Positions 8,741 to 18,776 are shown, counted from the first letter of the stretch. The stretch is DNA of 64,000 bases from Pseudomonas saudiphocaensis (GCF_000756775.1 NZ_CCSF01000001.1:186001-250000), one strand, 5' to 3'. Numbers and translations: made by a program. Notes: generated from the sequence alone by a model not told the origin.

Positions 8741-10741
8741 TTAGCGCTGCGGCCTGCTGCGAATGGTCTTCATCAGGTCTTCGGGGCTGATCTGTCCGAC
8801 CACGCTGGCAGCGCTGCCCGGCTGCGGCAGGTTGAGGATGTTGCCCTTGATCTTGCCGATCACGTGCATCTCGCACGGCTTGCAATCGAACTTCAGGGTC
8901 AGCACCTCATCGCCATGCACCAGCTGCATCGGCGCGACCTTGGTGCGCACGCCGGTAACGCCCTTGGCCTGCTTGGGGCACAGGTTGAAGGAGAAACGCA
9001 GGCAGTGCTTGGTGATCATCACCGGCACTTCGCCGGTTTCCTCGTGGGCCTCGTAGGCTGCGTCGATCAGTTGCACGCCGTAACGGTGATAGAAGGCCCG
9101 CGCCTTCTCGTTGTAGACGTTGGCGAGGAAGCTCAGGTGCGCTTCAGGGTAGACCGGCGGCGGCACGCTGACGGGCTTGCGCCCGCCGCGCGGGCGTATG
9201 GCTTCGCGTGCTTCGGTCAGCGCCTCGATGGCCTCGCGGCGCAGGGCCTTGAGCTGCGAATTAGGGATGAAGAAGGCTTGGGGCGCGTCGATCTCGGCCT
9301 CTTCGGCGTGGTAGATGGTGGTGCCCAGTTGGCTCAGCAGATCGGCGATCTGACCGGGCACCTGCTCGGGCTTCTTAGCTTCGCCGAAGGGACCGGCCAG
9401 GGAAACGCTGGCGTAGGCGCCTTCTTCACTGGTGACATGCAGCTCCAGCTCGTCCGCGCGCAGCTTGGCCAACCAGCGCACGCCGACGCGGCGCTCGGCT
9501 GAAGTCTTCAGCAGCGCCTGCTGCCAGTTGTGGTCCAGGTTGCGGTTGAGCGGATGGTTCGGCCGCAGCTGCTTGAGCGCGGCCGGCATCTCGTTGGGTT
9601 CGATGCGGTATTGCCATTGGGCCTTTCCGTCGTCTTCGAACTGGCTCAGCTGCTCCACCACGCTGGCGCGAAAGCCCACCACTTCGCGCTTGATCAGCAC
9701 ATTGAGGCCGTCGCCGTTGGACAGCGGCTCGCTGGTCTGCGCAACGAAATCATGTTTGCCGACCTTGAGCACTTCGCCCACCGGCAATCCGGTGAAGGTC
9801 GGCGAGTCGAAGGCGCCGATGTCGATCTTGCGGTCGTTGACGAAGTAGTCGGTGCTGCCGCGGTGGAAGGTCTTGTCCGGGTCCGGCACGAAGAAGAGCT
9901 CGGTGCGGCCGCTGGAAGCGCGGGCCAGGTCCGGCCGCCCTTCGAGGATGCCGTCCAGGCGCTGGCGGTAGTAAGCGGTGATGTTCTTCACGTAGCTCAC
10001 ATCCTTGTAGCGCCCCTCGATCTTGAACGAGCGCACGCCGGCGTCCACCAGCGCGCTGAGGTTGGCGCTCTGGTTGTTGTCCTTCATCGACAGCAGGTGC
10101 TTGTCGAAGGCCACCACGCGGCCCTGGTCATCCTTCAGCGTGTAGGGCAGGCGGCAGGCCTGGGAGCAGTCGCCGCGGTTGGCGCTGCGTCCGGTCTGGG
10201 CATGGGAGATGTTGCACTGGCCTGAAAACGCCACGCACAGCGCGCCATGGATGAAGAACTCCAGGGTCGAATCCACCTGCTCGTGGATGGCGCGGATTTC
10301 CTGCAGGTTCAGCTCGCGCGCCAGGACCAGCTGGGAGAAGCCGGCCTGGTCGAGGAATTTCGCCCGCTCCAGGGTGCGGATATCGGTCTGGGTGCTGGCA
10401 TGGATCTCGATGGGCGGCAGATCCATTTCCATGATGCCCATGTCCTGGATGATCAACGCATCGACACCAATCTCGTACAGCTGGTGAATCAGCGTGCGTG
10501 CCGCTTCCAGCTCATCGTCATGCAGGATGGTGTTGAGCGTGACGAACACCCGCACATGGAACAGATGGGCGAACTCCACCAGGCCGGCGATATCCGCCAC
10601 GCTGTTCTCGGCGTTGTGCCGCGCACCGAAGCTGGGCCCGCCGATGTACACGGCATCGGCGCCATGCAGAATGGCCTCCTTTGCAATGGAGACATCCCGT
10701 GCGGGGCTCAACAGTTCGAGGTGGTGCTTGGGTAGAGACAT
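8741..10741 (-). CDS. rlhA: U32-family protein, RlhA-like 23S rRNA hydroxylation enzyme
   Basis: A 666-residue protein combining a U32 peptidase domain (about 1-330) with the long C-terminal region found in E. coli RlhA/YdcP, which hydroxylates C2501 of 23S rRNA. The U32 signature is complete: EFFIHGALC followed by GQCNIS at about 165-185, with further cysteines in GDCSQACRLP, and a late CKPC pair. The other subgroup, TrhP/YegQ (about 450 residues, tRNA hydroxylation), lacks this C-terminal extension, so RlhA is the better call. The start at 10741 (MSLPKHHLELLSPARD) matches the family's beginning, though no strong ribosome site is seen. Confidence 0.82.
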   Translation of the reverse strand: MSLPKHHLELLSPARDVSIAKEAILHGADAVYIGGPSFGARHNAENSVADIAGLVEFAHLFHVRVFVTLNTILHDDELEAARTLIHQLYEIGVDALIIQDMGIMEMDLPPIEIHASTQTDIRTLERAKFLDQAGFSQLVLARELNLQEIRAIHEQVDSTLEFFIHGALCVAFSGQCNISHAQTGRSANRGDCSQACRLPYTLKDDQGRVVAFDKHLLSMKDNNQSANLSALVDAGVRSFKIEGRYKDVSYVKNITAYYRQRLDGILEGRPDLARASSGRTELFFVPDPDKTFHRGSTDYFVNDRKIDIGAFDSPTFTGLPVGEVLKVGKHDFVAQTSEPLSNGDGLNVLIKREVVGFRASVVEQLSQFEDDGKAQWQYRIEPNEMPAALKQLRPNHPLNRNLDHNWQQALLKTSAERRVGVRWLAKLRADELELHVTSEEGAYASVSLAGPFGEAKKPEQVPGQIADLLSQLGTTIYHAEEAEIDAPQAFFIPNSQLKALRREAIEALTEAREAIRPRGGRKPVSVPPPVYPEAHLSFLANVYNEKARAFYHRYGVQLIDAAYEAHEETGEVPVMITKHCLRFSFNLCPKQAKGVTGVRTKVAPMQLVHGDEVLTLKFDCKPCEMHVIGKIKGNILNLPQPGSAASVVGQISPEDLMKTIRSRPQR

Positions 10742-11031
10742 GCGCGCGGACCGGGTACCAGATGAAAAGAGCGCCATTGTAAAGGCTTGCGACAGCTTTG
10801 GGGTTTGCATCGGCTATGTGGCGGATTCGCGGAGCACAGCTAACTGCCCGCGTGGTAATACGGTGGCGTCAGACGTCGAGCTTTCGTTGTCGCGCCGCGC
10901 CACGGGGCATAGAATCGCGCCTCTCAGCCCAGTCTAGACAGTCCCGCTAGCCCTGCTTCCGTTTGCGGCGATGCCTATTGGCGTCTAGGGTGTGGTTCGC
11001 CTCCTTGTTGCCCCCGAGCTCGTTTACCTCC

Positions 11032-12216
11032 ATGACCACCATGCAAACCGCTACCCCCAGCGGAAGCTGGCTCAGTGTTCTCGCACTGACGCTGGCGGCG
11101 TTTATTTTCAATACCACCGAGTTCGCGCCCGTGGGCCTGCTCAGCGATATCGGCGCAAGCTTCGATATGTCCACCGCACATGTGGGGCTGATGCTGACGG
11201 TATACGCCTGGATCGTCGCGCTGGCCTCGCTGCCGCTGATGCTGCTGACGCGCAATATCGAGCGGCGCAAGCTGCTGATCTGGTTGTTCCTGCTATTTAT
11301 CGGCAGCCATCTGCTTTCCGGGGTCGCCTGGAGCTTTGAGGTATTGCTGGTCAGCCGCACCGGCATCGCCTTCGCCCACGCGGTGTTCTGGTCGATTACC
11401 GCTTCGCTGGCCGTGCGCGTGGCGCCGCCCGGCAAGACTGCGCAGGCGCTGGGTCTGCTTGCCACCGGTACCACCATGGCGATGGTGCTGGGCGTTCCTC
11501 TGGGGCGCGTAATAGGCGGGATGATGGGCTGGCGAACCACATTCCTGGTCATCGCTGTGCTGGCTGGGTTGGCTCTCCTTTGTCTGGCGCGGACCCTACC
11601 ATTGCTACCCAGCCAGAACTCCGGCTCGTTGCGCAGCTTGCCCGTCCTGTTCAAGCGGCCGCTGCTGGTTACCGTCTATGCCTTGACGGTGCTGGTAGTC
11701 ACCGCGCAGTTCACCGCTTACAGCTACATCGAGCCCTTTACTCGAGAAGTTGCGCAGATGAGCGGCAACATGACCACTCTGGTACTGCTGCTGTTCGGTG
11801 GCGCCGGACTATTCGGATCGTTGCTGTTCAGTCGCTACGGCTCACGCTATACGCGGCCGTTCCTGATTTGCACGCTGGTGGTTCTGGCGTTGTGTCTGCT
11901 GATGCTGCGACCACTGGCTGAGTTGCCGCTGGTGTTCTGTGTGATGAGCGTGGTGTGGGGGACGGTTGTCCTGTGCTTCCTGCTGGTGCTGCAGTCCCGG
12001 GTGCTGCATTTCGCTTCCGACGCCACCGATGTTGCCATGGCGCTTTTCTCCGGTCTTTTCAACGTCGGCATCGGGGCTGGTGCCTTGCTTGGTAGCGTGG
12101 TCAGCCAGCAAATCGGGCTGGGGACGATCGGCTTCTTCGGTGGCGCGCTGGCGCTGGCGGCATTGCTGTTGTCCGTGCTGATGATGAAGCGCTATCCAGC
12201 AATAGCCGCCAGTTGA
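11032..12216 (+). CDS. sotB: MFS sugar efflux transporter SotB
   Basis: A 394-residue, 12-helix major facilitator of the DHA1 class. The sequence follows E. coli SotB/YdeA closely, e.g. [18 protein letters not shown], [20 protein letters not shown] and [25 protein letters not shown] blocks. SotB exports arabinose and related sugars or inducers; the physiological substrate here is inferred. The start at 11032 is supported by alignment of the N-terminus with the E. coli protein. Another ATG lies three codons on. It runs toward the DUF3325 gene with 50 bp between. Confidence 0.88.
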   Translation: MTTMQTATPSGSWLSVLALTLAAFIFNTTEFAPVGLLSDIGASFDMSTAHVGLMLTVYAWIVALASLPLMLLTRNIERRKLLIWLFLLFIGSHLLSGVAWSFEVLLVSRTGIAFAHAVFWSITASLAVRVAPPGKTAQALGLLATGTTMAMVLGVPLGRVIGGMMGWRTTFLVIAVLAGLALLCLARTLPLLPSQNSGSLRSLPVLFKRPLLVTVYALTVLVVTAQFTAYSYIEPFTREVAQMSGNMTTLVLLLFGGAGLFGSLLFSRYGSRYTRPFLICTLVVLALCLLMLRPLAELPLVFCVMSVVWGTVVLCFLLVLQSRVLHFASDATDVAMALFSGLFNVGIGAGALLGSVVSQQIGLGTIGFFGGALALAALLLSVLMMKRYPAIAAS

Positions 12217-12266
12217 GGCAGGCAGCCCGTTACATATCTGTCGGGGAGTGGCTGGCAAAGCCTGGG

Positions 12267-12605
12267 CTACCCGAAGACGGTAGCCAGCACTGTAAGCAGC
12301 GTGCCGAACAGCGGTATAGAGAGCACCAGGCGCGGCCGGTACGGCATCAGCAGTACCAGCGCCAGGCCGGTTAGCGAAATCATGCCGAACCAGGCGACGG
12401 CAGCCATGGCGGACGACCATATGTCCGTGGCGGCCCAGCCGGAAAGACCGAGCAATGCCCCTCCGAGCGGTGTGTATATACGTCGTAACATGGCCGGCAG
12501 GCGTGGGTTGGCAAGCTGTTTCCAGTGGCGCTGCATACCCAGGCAGAGGCTGAGCATACCGGCATAGGCTAGGGTCAGGGAAAGCAACAGGGCGGTGGTA
12601 CTCAT
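12267..12605 (-). CDS. DUF3325 small membrane protein
   Basis: A 112-residue protein with three to four hydrophobic helices, a family (DUF3325) almost always found with PepSY-domain proteins in siderophore-uptake operons. Its ATG overlaps the PepSY stop codon (ATGA), so the two are translationally coupled. Its likely job, by context, is as a subunit or helper of the inner-membrane reductase that frees iron from imported siderophore. Direct biochemical data for the family are sparse. Confidence 0.8.
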   Translation of the reverse strand: MSTTALLLSLTLAYAGMLSLCLGMQRHWKQLANPRLPAMLRRIYTPLGGALLGLSGWAATDIWSSAMAAVAWFGMISLTGLALVLLMPYRPRLVLSIPLFGTLLTVLATVFG

Positions 12606-14161
12606 GTCGCAGCTTCCATCAGAGGAGAACCCTTGCGCACCAAAAGGGAGGCGGTCGCGGGGATCTTGCGAGCCGCCCAGAACAACAACAGGCCGAGCGC
12701 CAGGGCCGCTGCGTCAACACCCAGGCGCAGGCCGTCAGCGCCGAGGCCGGTCGCCAGGTCGAGTAAGGGCAGGCTGATGCACAGTAGCGCCGCGGCGGCC
12801 AGCTGCTCCCGCCAAGCGCGCATTACCGGGCGCAGCGCGGCATGTGCCAGGCTTGCCAGCCAGATGGCGAAGAACAGCCGTACTTCCCAGGCATTGCGGC
12901 CGGCCAGTTCCGCCGGCAGCAGACGGTTGCCCCAAAGCAGGGCAACACACGCCAGGCTAAGCCCAGATACCGTGGCCACGTTGAGTCGCTCCACAATGTT
13001 CAGGAAACGCAGCGACCCCTTGACCTGCTTGCGCTGCTTGATGCTGTAGAGGACCAGTCCGCTGGCAATCATGGCGCAGCTGATCAGCCCGCAGAGAAAA
13101 TACAGCCAGCGCATCGGATAGCCCCCGAACTGGGCGAAATGCAGCCCAGCCATCACCCGCTGGGTAAGCTGGCTCGCCCGCGAGGGTGGGGGTGCTTGCA
13201 CGACCTTGCCGCTGGCCCCGTCGAACACTAGCGCTTCGCCCTTGGTCAACTCGATGCGGCTGCCCAGCAAGGGGCGGACGGTGACGCGCGCATCAATCCT
13301 GCCGGGATTGCTCACCGACAGGCCCGCGAGCATTCCCGCTCCGTAGTGGGCTTCGCCCTTATGGATGAACGCTTTCAATGGCAGCAATGGGGCCGCTTGC
13401 GTCGGCTGTTCGCCGCGCCCACGTCCGCCACGCTCGGGCGCGCCCTGGGTCTGCGCGGCGCCGCGCAGATCGCGCTGCATGGCCTGGCGGTCACCGTCGT
13501 ACAGTGCATCCAGCGCCGCCGGCATGTAGATGAGAAAGAAGATCACCAGTCCGGTGTAGGTGATCATCAGATGGAAGGGCAGCAGCAGGACGGCACTGGC
13601 GTTGTGCCCATCGAGCCAGGAGCGCTGGCCCTTGGCCGGGCGGAAGGTGAAAAACTCCTTGAAGATCTTCTTGTGGATGACGATGCCGCTGATCAATGCC
13701 ACCAGCATCGCCATGGCGGCGAAGCCCACCGCCCAGATGCCGATGTTGCGCGGCATGTGCAGCGTGTAATGGAAACGGAAGAAGAAATTGCCGCCGGCGG
13801 TCTGGCGGGGCTCCAGCACCGCGCCGCTGGCCGGGTCGAGATAGGTGCGCTCACCGCGTCGCTGCTCTGCGGTCGATACCGCAAGCGCCGGCGAGCGCTC
13901 GGTGGGCAGGCTGATATTCCAGCTTGCTTCGTGAGGGTGATGGGCCTCCAGCCAGCGCTGGGCGGCAAGCGCCGCTGCCGGCTGATCCAGCGTCTGCTGG
14001 CTCAGCTCAGGCTGCATCCACCAGTTCAGCTCCTTGTCGAAGACCGCAATAGTGCCGGTCAGGAAGATCGCGAACAGCACCCAGCCGAGCAACAACCCGC
14101 ACCAGGTATGCAGCCAGGACATGGACTGGGTGAAGGTCTTCTGCTTAATCCGGGATTTCAT
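12602..14161 (-). CDS. PepSY-domain inner-membrane protein (putative ferric-siderophore reductase)
   Basis: A 519-residue PepSY-associated TM protein. An N-terminal helix (WLHTWCGLLLGW) with its histidine is followed by a periplasmic PepSY region, then further helices with conserved histidines (FHYTLHM, PFHLMITYTG, GLHFAQFGGYPMRW) that could bind haem, and a C-terminal four-helix tail. A low-complexity stretch rich in Q, G and R lies around 240-270. Relatives such as FpvG help reduce ferric-pyoverdine in the periplasm. The start at 14161 overlaps the DUF3649 stop (ATGA). In-frame sequence further upstream to 14590 is out of place for this family. Confidence 0.85.
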   Translation of the reverse strand: MKSRIKQKTFTQSMSWLHTWCGLLLGWVLFAIFLTGTIAVFDKELNWWMQPELSQQTLDQPAAALAAQRWLEAHHPHEASWNISLPTERSPALAVSTAEQRRGERTYLDPASGAVLEPRQTAGGNFFFRFHYTLHMPRNIGIWAVGFAAMAMLVALISGIVIHKKIFKEFFTFRPAKGQRSWLDGHNASAVLLLPFHLMITYTGLVIFFLIYMPAALDALYDGDRQAMQRDLRGAAQTQGAPERGGRGRGEQPTQAAPLLPLKAFIHKGEAHYGAGMLAGLSVSNPGRIDARVTVRPLLGSRIELTKGEALVFDGASGKVVQAPPPSRASQLTQRVMAGLHFAQFGGYPMRWLYFLCGLISCAMIASGLVLYSIKQRKQVKGSLRFLNIVERLNVATVSGLSLACVALLWGNRLLPAELAGRNAWEVRLFFAIWLASLAHAALRPVMRAWREQLAAAALLCISLPLLDLATGLGADGLRLGVDAAALALGLLLFWAARKIPATASLLVRKGSPLMEAAT

Positions 14162-14460
14162 CCGAGACGCTCCAGCAGTTGCGGCCAGAAGCCGATGAGG
14201 GCGAGGGCTAGTGTGCTGGTCGCGAGAATGGCCGCGAGTCTTTGCAGTGCGATGCCCGAGAAGCTCCACAGCACCAAGGCCAGATAGATGACGAAGGAGA
14301 GCAGGGTTGCGGTTATGACCGCGTCGGCGCGCGGCATAGGCAGCGTTCGCGCCAGCGCGGCGGTGCAGGCGTAGGTCAGGGCGTACCCGCCAATGATGGC
14401 GAGGACGCTGCGCAGGGTTATATCCAGCCAGGGCCGGCTGGAAGCGGCTGATCGGTGCAA
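14158..14460 (-). CDS. DUF3649 small membrane protein
   Basis: A 100-residue protein with three hydrophobic helices, DUF3649, the usual partner of PepSY and DUF3325 proteins in iron-uptake operons. It is the first gene of the ATGA-linked trio and begins 89 bp after the TonB receptor stop on the same strand. Preceding bases carry GAAG/AGGAAG ribosome-like sequence. It probably forms a membrane complex with the two downstream products. Confidence 0.78.
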   Translation of the reverse strand: MHRSAASSRPWLDITLRSVLAIIGGYALTYACTAALARTLPMPRADAVITATLLSFVIYLALVLWSFSGIALQRLAAILATSTLALALIGFWPQLLERLG

Positions 14461-14549
14461 AGTCGAGCTTCCTGAAGGAGTCCTTCACGACGTTGCCCGG
14501 ACGACAGAGCTGGCCGGGCAACGAGGTTTCTTCGAGGTGGGTGGCTGCT

Positions 14550-16604
14550 TTAGAAGTCGGCGCTGATGCCCACCACCAGGCGCCGGCCATCGAGCACTAC
14601 GTCGTAGTCCTCGTTGGTGATTTCCTTGTTGGCGACGTTGTACAGGCCAGCCTTGAGATCGACGTTCTTGGTGAGTCGGTAGACGCCACCGATGTCCACG
14701 AAGCCGTAGCCGGGGGTGCCCTCGGACATGCTGGTGCGGCTGATGTAATCGGACGTCTCGCTACGGTAGTTGCCCTGGACCCATGCCGACAGTCGATCAT
14801 CGATCTGCCAGTCCAGCAGGGCGTTGGCCATGTGTTTGGGCTGCTTGTTCAGGGGTTCGCCCTTGAACTCGCCGGACTTCTGCTCGGAATCGGTGAAGGT
14901 GTAGCTGGACGTCAGGCGAACCGAAGGCAGGATGTCGTATTCCAGCGTCCATTCCACGCCCTGGATGACGGCTTCGGAGATGTTCTGCCGGGTGCTGAGG
15001 AAGTACCAGCGCTCGCCGCCGTAGTTGCATGACCAGGCGGCGTAGTTGTCGCGGTTGGCATTGCCGCTGGCATCGGTGGAGCAGAAGCGATCCTCGGCGA
15101 TCTTGTCTTCGTACTGGGTGTGGAAGAGCATCATGCTGGTGCTCAGACCAGCGGCAGAGTCGGTGTAGTTGAAGCCGATTTCGTAGTTGGTGCTGGTTTC
15201 CGGCTTCAGGTCCGGATTGCCGATGCTGATCGCTCGCGAGTGCGGTGCGACGGATTGCCAGCCACCGCCGCCAGTGGTGCCGCCGAAACCTTCGGTGGCG
15301 TCGGTGAGGGTCGGCTGCCGATAACCGGTGGAGATGCCGCCCTTGAGCGTGAGCTCGGGAGTAAAGGTGTAGACGCCATAGACGCGCGGGGAGACCTGAC
15401 CGCCGAAATATTCATCGTCGTCGTAGCGCACGCCAGTGGTGACGCGCAGGTCATCGGTCACGCCCCAGTCGATCTCGGTGTACACCGCAGCGATCCAGCG
15501 ATCCATCTCGCCGACCGCGTCGGGCAGCAGGCTGAGCAGGCCGTTGTCCTTGCGTGTCAGTTCCTCTTCCTTGTAGCGGCCGCCCAGAGTAATCACGTGG
15601 TCGCCCCAGAAGTAGCTGCCCTGGGTGTTGAAGGTGGTCACTTCTTCCTTCTTGCTCAGCTCCTGCACGCGTTCGGAGACGTCCTTCTGCAGGTAGGTAC
15701 TGATCTGGAAGTTGTCGTAGTGGCCGTCGTGGGTGATGGCGAACACATCCTTGTCGTACTCGGTGGAGCTGGCCACTGCGGTCGGGGTGTAGGCGATGCT
15801 TTTGCCTGGATGCGCACTCTCGTCCAGTCGCGCCGCGTCATAGCTGATCGCGAAGCGGTTGCTCTCATCGGGGGTCAGGTACAGTTCTGCGCCGCCCTGC
15901 TTGCGTTTGCCGTCGGGCGTACTGGCAGCACTGTCGCCGCCACCTACGTATTCGGCTTCTTCGGTGCGGGTGAACCCGCCGTTCAAGCGAAGGCCGAGCA
16001 TATCGGGTACCAGTGCTCCGCCCAGGTAGAGGCTGGTGTAGCTCTCGTTTTCCTGCAGATCGTTCAGCGAGTGTGTGTATTCGGTGGAAACGGTGCCGCC
16101 CCAGTCATTGGCACCCTTGCGGGTGATGATGTTGATCACGCCACCCATGGCTTCGGAACCGTAGAGCGAGGACATCGGCCCGCGGATGACTTCGACGCGT
16201 TCGATCATCGACAGTGGCGGCAGGCCGATCTGCTTGCCGCCATCGCTGCCGTTGGTGTTGACCGAGCGGCCGGCAGAAATGGGACGGCCGTCGACCAGGT
16301 ACAGGGTGTAAGTGGAGGTCATGCCGCGAATGCTGATGTCCTGCGCCTGGCCGCCACCGGTCACATAAACACCCGGAATGTTCTTCATCGCATCGACGAT
16401 ATTGGTGTAGGACTGCTTTTCCAGTTGTTCGCGAGTGATCACCGAAATGCTGGCAGGAGCCTTGGCGATGTTCTGCTCATAACCGGCGGCGCTCACCACC
16501 GTGGTCGGCTGCAGTTCGATTGCATCCTGGGCATGAACCAGACTGCTCATTGAAGCGGCTACGGCTATCGACAACGCCAGTCGGTTTCTTCTGAAAATGA
16601 CCAT
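14550..16604 (-). CDS. TonB-dependent siderophore receptor, CirA-like
   Basis: A 684-residue outer-membrane receptor: signal peptide about 1-25, TonB-box-like segment ELQPTTVV, plug domain from about 35 to 165 (with SISVITREQLEK and RVEVIRGPMSSLYGSEAMGGVINIITRK), then a beta-barrel ending in a strand with terminal phenylalanine. Size and block order resemble CirA (catecholate breakdown products/linear catecholates) more than the longer FepA/PfeA/PirA group. The substrate is therefore a guess. A GGGAG ribosome site precedes the ATG. The upstream two-component pair and candidate Fur box at 16705-16723 indicate iron control. Confidence 0.9.
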   Translation of the reverse strand: MVIFRRNRLALSIAVAASMSSLVHAQDAIELQPTTVVSAAGYEQNIAKAPASISVITREQLEKQSYTNIVDAMKNIPGVYVTGGGQAQDISIRGMTSTYTLYLVDGRPISAGRSVNTNGSDGGKQIGLPPLSMIERVEVIRGPMSSLYGSEAMGGVINIITRKGANDWGGTVSTEYTHSLNDLQENESYTSLYLGGALVPDMLGLRLNGGFTRTEEAEYVGGGDSAASTPDGKRKQGGAELYLTPDESNRFAISYDAARLDESAHPGKSIAYTPTAVASSTEYDKDVFAITHDGHYDNFQISTYLQKDVSERVQELSKKEEVTTFNTQGSYFWGDHVITLGGRYKEEELTRKDNGLLSLLPDAVGEMDRWIAAVYTEIDWGVTDDLRVTTGVRYDDDEYFGGQVSPRVYGVYTFTPELTLKGGISTGYRQPTLTDATEGFGGTTGGGGWQSVAPHSRAISIGNPDLKPETSTNYEIGFNYTDSAAGLSTSMMLFHTQYEDKIAEDRFCSTDASGNANRDNYAAWSCNYGGERWYFLSTRQNISEAVIQGVEWTLEYDILPSVRLTSSYTFTDSEQKSGEFKGEPLNKQPKHMANALLDWQIDDRLSAWVQGNYRSETSDYISRTSMSEGTPGYGFVDIGGVYRLTKNVDLKAGLYNVANKEITNEDYDVVLDGRRLVVGISADF

Positions 16605-16704
16605 CTACAACAACTCCCTGAGAATCATCACGCATCATTTTTAAAACGGCCCGGATGCGGGCGCGTGTTCAGGCGCAGGCACCAATACGCCGATCTGCGT
16701 GAAT

Positions 16705-16723
16705 GCTATGTATTCTCATTTGA
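16705..16723 (-). promoter_or_regulatory. Candidate Fur box before the TonB receptor
   Basis: On the minus strand TCAAATGAGAATACATAGC matches the 19-bp Fur consensus at 12 positions, including the AATGA-AAT core. It is about 100 bp upstream of the receptor start and between it and the sensor kinase gene. Confidence 0.55.
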
Positions 16724-16743
16724 GAGTAAAGCGCATTTACAAT

Positions 16744-18075
16744 CTATACATCTTGCAGCACAAGATTTACCCGCAGCCCAGGATGCAGGTTTTCGGCCCA
16801 GATACGCCCACCCTGCAAGGCGATCACGCGCTGCGCGATGGCAAGGCCCAGGCCAAAGCCGTCACCACCGGGCCGGGCGGCGCTCAGGCGAGAGAAGGGG
16901 CGGAACATCACGTCGAGCTTGTCCTGTGGCACACCGGGCCCCTGGTCATCGACACTCAGCCGCCATTGCGCTCCTTCACGGTGGGCCGTCAGTTTCACGG
17001 TGCCGTCGGCCGGTGAGTGGCGAATGGCGTTGCGCAGAACGTTTTCCAGCGCTTGCGCCAGGGCGTTGAGGTTGCCGAGCACTAGGCAGTCGGGCGGAAT
17101 GTCGCTGGCAAGGCGCTCTCGCGGCCATCCTGATTCGAAGCAGGCGTCTTCGCAGATCAGGTTCCACAGTGACTCGATATCGACCGGCGTGCATTCCAGC
17201 TGCGGCTGTTCGCTGTCGAGCCAGGCCAGGTTCAGGGTGCCGTCGACCAGGCGCTGCATGCCGGACACCTCCCGCTCGACCCGTTCGCACAGCACGTCGC
17301 GGGGCAGCTCGCTCTCGCAGGCGACCCGCAGCCGGCTCAGCGGCGTGCGCAACTCATGGGACAGGTCGCGCAGCAGTTGCTGCTGCTGGCGGATCGAGTC
17401 GTTCAGGCGTTGGGTCAGGTATTCGAGCGAGCGGCCAAGCTCTCCGAGCTCGTCGTTACGATGGGTGAGGGACGCAGGCAGCAGCGAGCCCAGACGGTTG
17501 CCGCGCAGCGCATTGGCCTGTCGACGCAGGCGATCCAGCGGCGATATGAGAAGCCGGTAGAGCAGCCAGCCGAACAGCACCGACAGCACCACCGGCGGCA
17601 GGTAGACGCTGACAGCCACCAGCAGGGCGCGATGATCCCAGGGGCTGAGGTGCTCGGGCAGCTGGATGACCAACTGATTGCCGCGTTCATCGAGGTCGAG
17701 GTAAACGAGCGGGCGGGGGCCGGCACGACGGCTCATGGGGCGGTCGTATGGGCGGGCGAAACGCAGCAGGTTGCGTTCCCGGTCATCGGGCTGGCGGGTG
17801 CCGAGCGATTGTTGGTGGGCGTCCAGGACCAGCACCACGCCGGGCTCCTTGCGTTGCTGCGCGGCGATCCAGCGATCCACCGCTGCGGGGCCCTGACGTA
17901 CAGCAGCATGTGCCTGTTCGGCATAGCCTTGCAGGGTTTCCAGCGCCTGTGGCGAGAGGAAGGAGCTGCGATAGGCCACCTGACGGTCCACCTGGTCGCT
18001 CACCCAGATCATGGCCAGGCAGAAGCTTGCGACCAGCAGGGCGAGTCGCCAGAACAACGAGTGGCGGTTGGGCAT
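16744..18075 (-). CDS. Sensor histidine kinase (OmpR/EnvZ class)
   Basis: A 443-residue membrane kinase: TM1 at about 7-26, a periplasmic sensor at 27-150, TM2 at about 151-176, HAMP to about 230, the dimerisation box with phospho-acceptor H240 (LSHELRTPLSRLR), and an ATPase domain with DQGPG and GFGLGLAI motifs. The layout recalls RstB-like kinases. It overlaps the response regulator stop by one base (TGATG), so they form one operon. Location directly upstream of the TonB receptor, as with pfeRS-pfeA and pirRS-pirA, suggests it senses an imported siderophore in the periplasm (inference). Confidence 0.9.
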   Translation of the reverse strand: MPNRHSLFWRLALLVASFCLAMIWVSDQVDRQVAYRSSFLSPQALETLQGYAEQAHAAVRQGPAAVDRWIAAQQRKEPGVVLVLDAHQQSLGTRQPDDRERNLLRFARPYDRPMSRRAGPRPLVYLDLDERGNQLVIQLPEHLSPWDHRALLVAVSVYLPPVVLSVLFGWLLYRLLISPLDRLRRQANALRGNRLGSLLPASLTHRNDELGELGRSLEYLTQRLNDSIRQQQQLLRDLSHELRTPLSRLRVACESELPRDVLCERVEREVSGMQRLVDGTLNLAWLDSEQPQLECTPVDIESLWNLICEDACFESGWPRERLASDIPPDCLVLGNLNALAQALENVLRNAIRHSPADGTVKLTAHREGAQWRLSVDDQGPGVPQDKLDVMFRPFSRLSAARPGGDGFGLGLAIAQRVIALQGGRIWAENLHPGLRVNLVLQDV

Positions 18076-18776
18076 CAGCTGGATAGCCTTTCCAGTACGT
18101 AGCCCTTGCCCCAGACCGACTCCAGGCGAATCAGCCGCACGCCTTCGCGCAGCAGCTTGCGGCGAATGTTGCAGATGTGCATGTCCAGGCTGCGATCATG
18201 CTGGGAAAAGCCCCTGTGCAGCACCTGCTGGTAGAGAAACGGCTTGCTCAGCACTTCGCCGGTCGATTCGTGCAGGACGCTAACCAGGCGATATTCGGTA
18301 GCGGTAAGGCCGATCCAGCGTCCCTCGTAGCACAGATCGCTGCGTTGCTCGTCGAACTGCAATACATCGTCGTTGCCGTTGTGCGGCGCCGATGAGCGCT
18401 CGTAGGCGACCCGACGCAGGATCGCGGCGATTCGCACCTGCAACTCTTCGATGCTGAATGGCTTGGGCAGGTAGTCGTCGGCACCGTGATGAAAGCCCTG
18501 AATGCGGTCAGCCTCGGAGCCCAGCGCGGACATCATCAGCACTGGTGTGCTGCGGCTGCAACGCAGCCTGGCTAGCAACTCCAGGCCATGCATTTCAGGC
18601 AGCAGGACGTCCAACAGGATGAGGTCAAAATCCTCTGCACTGGCCAGAGAAAGACCGCGGGTACCTTCGTCCACGAGGGTCACGCCGAAGCCGCGTGCTT
18701 CGAGTGAGGTCTTGAGGTGCGAGCCGAGGACGGGATCGTCCTCGATGGCGAGAATCTGCTGTAAAGCCTGAGGCAT
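18075..18776 (-). CDS. OmpR-family response regulator
   Basis: A 233-residue DNA-binding regulator. The receiver domain has the acidic pocket E12/D13, phospho-acceptor D56 (LILLDVLLPEMHG) and K105 (YLPKPF). The C-terminal winged helix ends with the recognition region SLDMHICNIRRKLL and a GKGYVLE wing. It is the first gene of the regulator-kinase pair, starting 10 bp from a candidate Fur box. It probably activates the downstream TonB receptor when its signal is present. Confidence 0.9.
   Translation of the reverse strand: MPQALQQILAIEDDPVLGSHLKTSLEARGFGVTLVDEGTRGLSLASAEDFDLILLDVLLPEMHGLELLARLRCSRSTPVLMMSALGSEADRIQGFHHGADDYLPKPFSIEELQVRIAAILRRVAYERSSAPHNGNDDVLQFDEQRSDLCYEGRWIGLTATEYRLVSVLHESTGEVLSKPFLYQQVLHRGFSQHDRSLDMHICNIRRKLLREGVRLIRLESVWGKGYVLERLSS

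Noticed and set aside
15120-16553. A long open frame of 477 codons on the plus strand
   Set aside because: It is antisense to the TonB-dependent receptor. The receptor has clear domains; this frame has low-complexity Gly/Ala/Val content typical of a high-GC shadow.
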